Of a DNA stretch of 32,685 nt, positions 28,064-32,685 are shown piece by piece. The notes under the pieces were generated by a model. It was not told the origin of the DNA and ran no database searches. It worked only from the letters and a program-made list of their open reading frames with translations. The DNA comes from Candidatus Gastranaerophilales bacterium (lineage in GTDB: Bacteria; Cyanobacteriota; Vampirovibrionia; Gastranaerophilales; Gastranaerophilaceae): assembly GCA_944323995.1 (NCBI GenBank), contig CALUUN010000014.1:1-32685 (forward strand), in the 5' to 3' direction. Within the stretch, counting starts at the first letter, position 1, and every line of letters starts with the position of its first letter. The position numbers and the translations under genes are program-made.

Positions 28064-29446
28064 TCATGCCAGATACTTTTGTATTGTATCTTTGTCAAAC
28101 ACTTCAATGCTGTCTTTTGAATGAATGAATATCATGCAGCTGATAAGTGATTTGAGGGTTTCAAAGTCCGAAAACGCCATTTTGTTGCGCATATCTTCCA
28201 TATTGTTTGCGAGAAACTCCATTATGACGGTTTTGTTTTCAAATACAAGGCTTGCAAAATAATCGAACGATTCTTTGGTTTTAATGCCTTCAAGATAAAT
28301 CAAATCCGGCGATTGAAAAGCAATAAATCTTGATGCTTTATCCATGTTGAAACCGACGTTTTCGTTCAGTTCGCACTGGTTAACTCCTTTGAGTGAATAT
28401 TTGGCGATACTTTCAACCGTCATAATATTTTTGGTATTATCTTTTACCGCTTCAAGCAGGAGCGAATAAATAACATGGGTTTTTCCGCTCAAAGGTGAAC
28501 CGCACACAAGGATTATGCCGGGTTGTTTGAGCGCGGATTTAACGATTTTGCGGGGTTTATCGGATTCAATAATTTTGTCGAGTGATTTGGGCGGCTTGTA
28601 TATTTTGAGAAATATTCTTTCGCCCATAATTGTCGGGAATGTTGATATGCTTGCGACAAGCTGAATGTCGTCTACTTTAAAATTTAATTTGCCAAGCTGC
28701 GGAACCTCGGAAACCGACGGGTCAAGTTCGGCAAGTGTTTTTAATTTTGCAGTGAAAGATGCCGTCAATACTGAAGGTACAACGCCTTTGTTTATAAGCT
28801 CTCCGTTTTTCTTAAAGTTTACGCCGAAACCTGTATCTTCACCCTGAAAAGTTACTTCATGAACCCCTTCAATTATCGCCTGTTTCAATATTGCGCGTAT
28901 AATTTTTTGGATATGGTTTCCGCTCAAATCTTCGCTGTGGAGCTCATCTCTCCAGTCGTAGCCGGAATCTGCGTCTGTATAAATTTCACCGACAGTGCTG
29001 TCGGTTTTGTAGTATTCTTCAATTTTTTTGATAATGGATGTTTCTGAAGAAATTACCGGCTCAATTGAACATTCGGCGCTTTCAATAATTTTGTCTATCG
29101 CAAACAAATCCAGAGGATCCGCCATTGCAACCGTGAGGGTATCCTCAATTTTGAAAAGCGGAATAATTCTGTACTTGCGGGCGTCTGAAAAGTTTACATA
29201 CTTAAGACATGCACTGTCAAGCGTGTAATCATCCAGATTTACGTAAGGGATATGGAGTTTTGCTTCCAAAAATTTTAAAAGTGCATCTTCTGTTATAACG
29301 CCGGAATTTATAAGAGCCTGCCCGATATTTATGTTCTGAGCGTTAGAAATTTCCTCCGCCTGTTCAATAACCTCATATTGCACAAGTCCTGCCCTTACAA
29401 GGTCGTATTTAAGTTTTTCCAGTGTTTTGTTAGTTACTGTTTCCAT
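28064..29446 (-). CDS. Divergent GspE/PilB-type assembly ATPase
   Basis: The 460-residue protein has an N-terminal MshEN-type domain (IGQALINSGVITEDALLKFL 41-60, FSDARKYRIIPLFKIEDTL, VAMADPLDLFAIDKI) and a type II secretion/type IV pilus ATPase core. Walker A is intact as GSPLSGKT (316-323). Other signatures are eroded: the Walker B line is PDLIYLEGI, with EG in place of GE (386-387); the Asp-box Arg is Ala265 (VASISTFPTIMGERI); the His box (TLHTN) and the zinc CxxC pair are not recognisable. It may be a weakly active or regulatory paralogue of PilB. It is co-transcribed with the receiver gene, one base downstream of its stop. Confidence 0.88.
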   Translation of the reverse strand: METVTNKTLEKLKYDLVRAGLVQYEVIEQAEEISNAQNINIGQALINSGVITEDALLKFLEAKLHIPYVNLDDYTLDSACLKYVNFSDARKYRIIPLFKIEDTLTVAMADPLDLFAIDKIIESAECSIEPVISSETSIIKKIEEYYKTDSTVGEIYTDADSGYDWRDELHSEDLSGNHIQKIIRAILKQAIIEGVHEVTFQGEDTGFGVNFKKNGELINKGVVPSVLTASFTAKLKTLAELDPSVSEVPQLGKLNFKVDDIQLVASISTFPTIMGERIFLKIYKPPKSLDKIIESDKPRKIVKSALKQPGIILVCGSPLSGKTHVIYSLLLEAVKDNTKNIMTVESIAKYSLKGVNQCELNENVGFNMDKASRFIAFQSPDLIYLEGIKTKESFDYFASLVFENKTVIMEFLANNMEDMRNKMAFSDFETLKSLISCMIFIHSKDSIEVFDKDTIQKYLA

Positions 29447-29447
29447 T

Positions 29448-29810
29448 TTAATTCAGATACTCTTTAACTTTTTTAACTACTTCATCCAGATCAAACGGTT
29501 TTGTAATATATTCATCCGCGCCGGTTTCTTCACCGATAAGTTTGTCTTCTTCCTGAGAACGCGCTGTTATCATCAAGATGGGAATATTTTTGTATTTGTT
29601 ATCATATTTTAAAAGCCGGCTGATTTTGTAGCCGTTAATTTTCGGCATCATAACATCAAGAATAATCAAATCCGGAATAATTTCTTTTGCGAGTTTCAGT
29701 CCGTCCTCGCCGTTATATGCGCAGTAGCAGATGAAATCCGCACCTTCCAGCACAAATTTAAGACTTTCGACTATATCCTGTTCGTCATCAACTATTAAAA
29801 TTTTTTTCAT
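29448..29810 (-). CDS. Single-domain response regulator (CheY-like)
   Basis: The 120-residue protein is a receiver domain only: acidic pair Asp8-Asp9 (ILIVDDEQD), phospho-acceptor Asp52 (LIILDVMMPKING), Thr82 (MITAR) and Lys104 (YITKPF) are all present, so it should be phosphorylated. It has no output domain and must act by protein contact, as CheY, PilG or PilH do. The partner may be the GspE/PilB-like ATPase encoded next in the same operon, or another pilus component; this is inference from context. A sensor kinase lies 0.9 kb away. An AAAAGG ribosome site precedes the ATG. Confidence 0.95.
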   Translation of the reverse strand: MKKILIVDDEQDIVESLKFVLEGADFICYCAYNGEDGLKLAKEIIPDLIILDVMMPKINGYKISRLLKYDNKYKNIPILMITARSQEEDKLIGEETGADEYITKPFDLDEVVKKVKEYLN

Positions 29811-29831
29811 ACCTTTTCCCCTGTCAATATT

Positions 29832-29840
29832 ATTATACCA
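29832..29840 (-). promoter_or_regulatory. Extended -10 promoter of the receiver/ATPase operon
   Basis: TGGTATAAT on the minus strand (TGn plus perfect TATAAT), 21 bases before the ATG. No -35 is seen. Confidence 0.6.
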
Positions 29841-29949
29841 TGTTTGGTTTGCGGCAAGGAGAATGTTACATTTCGTAAAAATAATAATTTTTTACTGTCA
29901 AAGAAAATTTTTTTGGTGTTTTATAAAGTTCTGACAGAAAGGCAAAAAC

Positions 29950-30756
29950 ATGATAAACAAAATTTCCACAATTATTCCGAAATACAGATTTAACAGCGGC
30001 TGGAGAAGAATGGGAGCCGTTGTGCATGAAAAAGACACACGTACGACAAAAGAGCTTTTAAACAATATTGAATATTTTTCAAAATACGAAGGCAATCCGG
30101 TAAAAATTCTTCTTCCGGAGATTAAGAATATGAATCCGAAATACCTCGGACTTGTATCAGATACGCTTGAGATGGCAAATTCATGCGCAATGATGCCGGG
30201 CAGATCACTTTTAAACAAAACTCTTCCGAATAATAAAACAGTTTTGGAAATGCTTTTGCCTAAGTTTGTAAAAGCGGCAAAAAATGAGCACAAAGCACTG
30301 GATTTTGCCGCGGAAGTTATCAGCAATACCGATCAAAAAGCCTCCGAAAGATTTCTGGCCGAACTTTCACTTTCGGATATTCTTGATAACCCGAAAAAGA
30401 GCGAAATTTTCGGAGCGGCAATTCCCATGGTAAAAGATGTAGCGGAATCTACACTCAAACCGCCTTATATCGCAAATAATTCTCTTGAAACTTTTATGAG
30501 TTTTATTAAAATCCTCACCGCAGATAATGCAAAGCCTGAAAAAGTAAGGTTATTCAAGGATTTTTCCGATTTTATTTCAAAAACTTTCAAGAGCAAAAAA
30601 CCGATAACCGTGCCGGATTTTGTATATTCGGATGTTCCGAACGAAAAAATTCTTGATAATATGAAAACGCTTGCGCAGATGGCTCCTGAACTTGAAAAAC
30701 AAAATTCCAAAATAGATGTTGTAAATTTTGTTTTGAATAACACTAATTTAAAGTAA
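29950..30756 (+). CDS. Hypothetical helical protein, 268 residues
   Basis: I recognise no family. The protein is soluble-looking, without signal peptide or membrane helix, and reads as mostly alpha-helical with alternating charged and hydrophobic stretches (KELLNNIEYFSKYEGNPVKI, EMLLPKFVKAAKNEHKALDF, SLETFMSFIKILTADNAKPE). A helical-repeat or scaffold-like fold is possible but speculative. A few Cys and Met (SCAMMPG) are present without a metal-site pattern. AAAGG precedes the ATG. Its end overlaps the end of the sensor kinase gene by 14 bases in convergent orientation. Confidence 0.75.
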   Translation: MINKISTIIPKYRFNSGWRRMGAVVHEKDTRTTKELLNNIEYFSKYEGNPVKILLPEIKNMNPKYLGLVSDTLEMANSCAMMPGRSLLNKTLPNNKTVLEMLLPKFVKAAKNEHKALDFAAEVISNTDQKASERFLAELSLSDILDNPKKSEIFGAAIPMVKDVAESTLKPPYIANNSLETFMSFIKILTADNAKPEKVRLFKDFSDFISKTFKSKKPITVPDFVYSDVPNEKILDNMKTLAQMAPELEKQNSKIDVVNFVLNNTNLK

Positions 30757-32452
30757 GCAGTTTTTCTGTTTCAGACGGAACCTCACTTACCGGAACCGCA
30801 AAATAGAATCTGGAACCTTTTTCAAGTTCGCTGTCGCACCAGATTGCACCGTTGTGAGCCTGCAGGAGCTGTTTTGCAATCGGAAGTCCGAGGCCTGAAC
30901 CGCCGACTTTGCGGGATAGAGAATTTTCTATCTGCGCGAATTTGTCGAAAGCCCGCAAAAGATCTTTTTCCGCAATTCCTATTCCCTGATCTTCGACACA
31001 TACAACAATGTATTTGCCGCGGAGTTTTTCCAGATCTTCTTTAAAACAGTCGTTTGCGGTAATTTGTGAGGCGTCCGCAATATGAGAGCGGATAGTGATG
31101 GTTTTGCCTTCGGGGGTGAATTTTATAGCATTAGAAACAAGATTTGTCAAAACCTGTTCAAGTCTTTGTGAATCCGCGTAAATTTCCGGCAGATCGGGTG
31201 TTTCTTCCGCAATAAGGTTGAGCCCCTTTTCTTTTGCAACAACCGAGAGCGAGGATTTTACGTAATCAATTACCGAATGTATATTCATATTTGCAAAATG
31301 ATAATCCATTTTTCCGGCTTCAATTTTTGAAAGGTCAAGAAGGTCGTTAATAATTCCCGCGAGCCTGCTGACATTACGCTGCGCCATTGTCAGAAATTTT
31401 ACGCCGGAGTCGTTAATCTCGCCGCATCTTTTGCTTGAGAGGATGTCAAGAGAATTTTTTATTGCGGTCAGCGGTGTTCTTAATTCGTGAGAAACAATTG
31501 AAATAAATTCGGATTTAAGCCGTTCAAGTTTTTCAAGTTTGAGGTTGGTTTCTTTGATTTCTTGATAGAGCGTTGCGCTTTTGAGCGGAAGCGAAACCTG
31601 CTGCGCAATTGTCTGGAAACAGGTTGCATCATCCGAGGTGAACGGAGTTTCTTTAAAAATTTCTATGCAGCCGAAGAAATTATCTCCGAGACTTATCGGT
31701 GCAAACATGTTATCATATCTGAAAAGCGTAAATGTAAACCTGTTTGCCGGATATTTGACTGTTTTTATGACTTTTAAAGTTTCCGCGTCGATTTCAAACG
31801 GCGGTTTTTTGTTTTCGAATAAAGATTTGTAATTCAGGACTGTTCTGAGTTTTATTGCACTCAAAAGTTCGTCCGAGATTTCATAGAGCGAATTTAAAAT
31901 TAACACAGGCTGTTCTTCGGTGCAAAAAGCAAGCGTGCAGGTCAGGTCAAAACTTAATGATTTGTCCATGCCTTCAATCATGTAGTTAACGAGTTTTTCT
32001 TTGTCGAGAGAGCCCGCAAATTGAGAACTTGTGCTGTAGAGCACGTTTAACCTGTAGAGGCTGTCCGCAAGATTTCTGTTTGTGTCGGAGAGCTGCTCCA
32101 GTGAATTTTTTGTTTTAAGGCTGGCCGTTATGGTGGAAGTAATAAGACTTTCCGACATGTCATCAGTCAAGAATGCATTAATATATTTTGTTATATCGGG
32201 TTCTATTATTCCGTTTTGCGAAAGCAAAATGAACGCAGTTGAGCCGGTTACCGATTTAAGTTTTTTTATAATGTGTTTGACACTTTGAAGCGCACTGTCA
32301 AATATAACTGCATCCGGCGGGTTGATTTCCGCAATTTCAAGTATGGAATTTTCGTCGCAGGAGTTTAAAAATTCAAAAGGCTTTTTGTCAAAAATCTTTG
32401 AATATTGTTTAATTTTATCTGCTCTTTCCGATATGAATAAAATCTTCCCCAT
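30743..32452 (-). CDS. Sensor histidine kinase with pseudo-receiver and GAF-like domains
   Basis: The 569-residue protein has an N-terminal receiver-like domain (residues 1-110) that keeps Asp52 (AVIFDSAL) but lacks the acidic pair and the conserved Lys, so it is likely a pseudo-receiver. A GAF-like sensor region follows (about 135-295, including PISLGDNFFGCIEIFKETPF), then a coiled linker, HisKA with phospho-acceptor His322 (IVSHELRTPLTAI), and HATPase with the N-box around Asn441 (NLVSNAIKFTPEG), DQGIGIAEKD and GGSGLGLPIAKQLL. No membrane helix is seen, so it is cytosolic. The start has no ribosome site; an extended -10 lies seven bases upstream. The ligand is unknown. Confidence 0.94.
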   Translation of the reverse strand: MGKILFISERADKIKQYSKIFDKKPFEFLNSCDENSILEIAEINPPDAVIFDSALQSVKHIIKKLKSVTGSTAFILLSQNGIIEPDITKYINAFLTDDMSESLITSTITASLKTKNSLEQLSDTNRNLADSLYRLNVLYSTSSQFAGSLDKEKLVNYMIEGMDKSLSFDLTCTLAFCTEEQPVLILNSLYEISDELLSAIKLRTVLNYKSLFENKKPPFEIDAETLKVIKTVKYPANRFTFTLFRYDNMFAPISLGDNFFGCIEIFKETPFTSDDATCFQTIAQQVSLPLKSATLYQEIKETNLKLEKLERLKSEFISIVSHELRTPLTAIKNSLDILSSKRCGEINDSGVKFLTMAQRNVSRLAGIINDLLDLSKIEAGKMDYHFANMNIHSVIDYVKSSLSVVAKEKGLNLIAEETPDLPEIYADSQRLEQVLTNLVSNAIKFTPEGKTITIRSHIADASQITANDCFKEDLEKLRGKYIVVCVEDQGIGIAEKDLLRAFDKFAQIENSLSRKVGGSGLGLPIAKQLLQAHNGAIWCDSELEKGSRFYFAVPVSEVPSETEKLLTLN

Positions 32453-32459
32453 AATAATA

Positions 32460-32487
32460 ATGTTATCAGGGAATTGATTTTTTGCAA
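32460..32487 (-). promoter_or_regulatory. Candidate promoter of the sensor kinase gene
   Basis: On the minus strand TTGCAA (32482-32487), a 16-base spacer and TAACAT (32460-32465) preceded by TGA, an extended -10 arrangement. The -10 ends seven bases before the ATG at 32452. The -10 match is only 4 of 6. Confidence 0.4.
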
Positions 32488-32508
32488 ATAATTTATTTTT
32501 TTTAAAAC

Positions 32509-32537
32509 TTGCATTTTTCCAAAAAATCTGCTATATT
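32509..32537 (+). promoter_or_regulatory. Promoter of the gene at the right edge
   Basis: TTGCAT (32509-32514), a 17-base spacer and TATATT (32532-32537), followed by an AAAGGGG ribosome site and ATG at 32581. Confidence 0.65.
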
Positions 32538-32580
32538 AAAACAGTAGTACGACACAAGAGCAACGAAAGGGGCTAAAAGT

Positions 32581-32685
32581 ATGATGAATAGTGGATTTCA
32601 GCCTAAATGGGGGGGGGTACTTCTTTAAGCTCTCACCGTGCGGGTTTCGGGGTATTTAGGAGTAAAGCGTTAAGCAAAAGCACCG
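32581..32685 (+). CDS. Start of a gene interrupted by a G9 tract
   Basis: A promoter, AAAGGGG eight bases before tandem ATG codons, and MMNSGFQPKWGG mark a real gene start. As sequenced, the run of nine G at 32609-32617 puts the frame into a TAA at 32626-32628 after 15 codons. With one more G (or two fewer) the frame stays open to the window edge, reading TSLSSHRAGFGVFRSKALSK after the tract. The gene is thus either phase-variable, a pseudogene, or affected by a homopolymer sequencing error. I do not recognise the product. Only its first codons are visible. Confidence 0.55.
32609..32617 (+). repeat. Homopolymeric G9 tract
   Basis: Nine consecutive G in a strongly AT-rich region, codons 10-13 of the edge gene. 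No comparable G or C run was noticed elsewhere in the window. Confidence 0.85.

Noticed and set aside
30465-30743. Minus-strand frame opposite the 268-residue gene
   Set aside because: The plus frame has a ribosome site and coherent helical protein; the antisense frame has neither.

Overview
The window is a low-GC, gene-dense bacterial chromosome segment with short intergenic gaps. The best guess for the source is a gut member of Candidatus Gastranaerophilales (Melainabacteria/Vampirovibrionia), the non-photosynthetic sister lineage of Cyanobacteria. The support is a Ycf23/DUF561 protein (otherwise typical of cyanobacteria and plastids), a Ycf63/MlaE permease, several stand-alone prepilins carrying the FTLAEV(L/M) signature, FtsQ and lipoprotein signal peptidase, and strongly A/T-biased codon use. 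The placement is inference from gene content, not from a marker-gene tree.

Layout. 1-888: start of a prepilin gene (minus), two small helix-turn-helix genes and a 46-residue ORF. 1022-4288: serine dehydratase sdaAB-sdaAA, a 65-residue unknown, coaX, and convergent rex. 4307-5166: a HI1419/HI1420-type toxin-antitoxin module with its own consensus promoter and terminator. 5194-8515 (all minus): a prepilin, pdxJ with a small zinc-finger-like protein, and murT. 8584-10057: four small envelope proteins (two YtxH, one DUF948-like, one unknown) ending in a bidirectional terminator. 10068-12673 (minus): NTF2-like secreted protein, lspA, rluA-family pseudouridine synthase and a LapA-like membrane protein, as one overlapping operon. 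12750-14414: an unusual chimera with a prepilin N-terminus, a YadA-head-like repeat region and a C-terminal peptidase S74 chaperone. 14519-17286: HTH protein and leuS. 17465-24060: an overlapping cell-wall/division operon murC-murB-ddl-ftsQ followed by nadE and folC. 24061-26499 (minus): a membrane glycosyltransferase and ycf23. 26629-28057: PDZ-less Deg-type protease and MlaE permease. 28064-29810 (minus): receiver protein and a divergent GspE/PilB-type ATPase. 29950-32452: an unknown helical protein and a hybrid sensor kinase with pseudo-receiver, GAF-like and kinase domains. 32509-32685: a strong promoter and the start of a gene broken by a run of nine G.

Two patterns deserve most attention. 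First, the prepilin/YadA-head/S74 fusion at 12750-14414 predicts a trimeric, self-cleaving fibre anchored or exported by type IV pilus machinery. Second, four genes (rex, the NTF2-like gene, mlaE and the sensor kinase) have a promoter -10 box ending only 6-7 bases before the ATG and no Shine-Dalgarno sequence, which predicts leaderless mRNAs; extended -10 (TGnTATAAT) promoters recur in the window. The G9 tract at 32609-32617 is either a phase-variation switch or a sequencing error.

No rRNA, tRNA, CRISPR array, insertion sequence or prophage was recognised. No stretch longer than about 300 bases lacks a gene.
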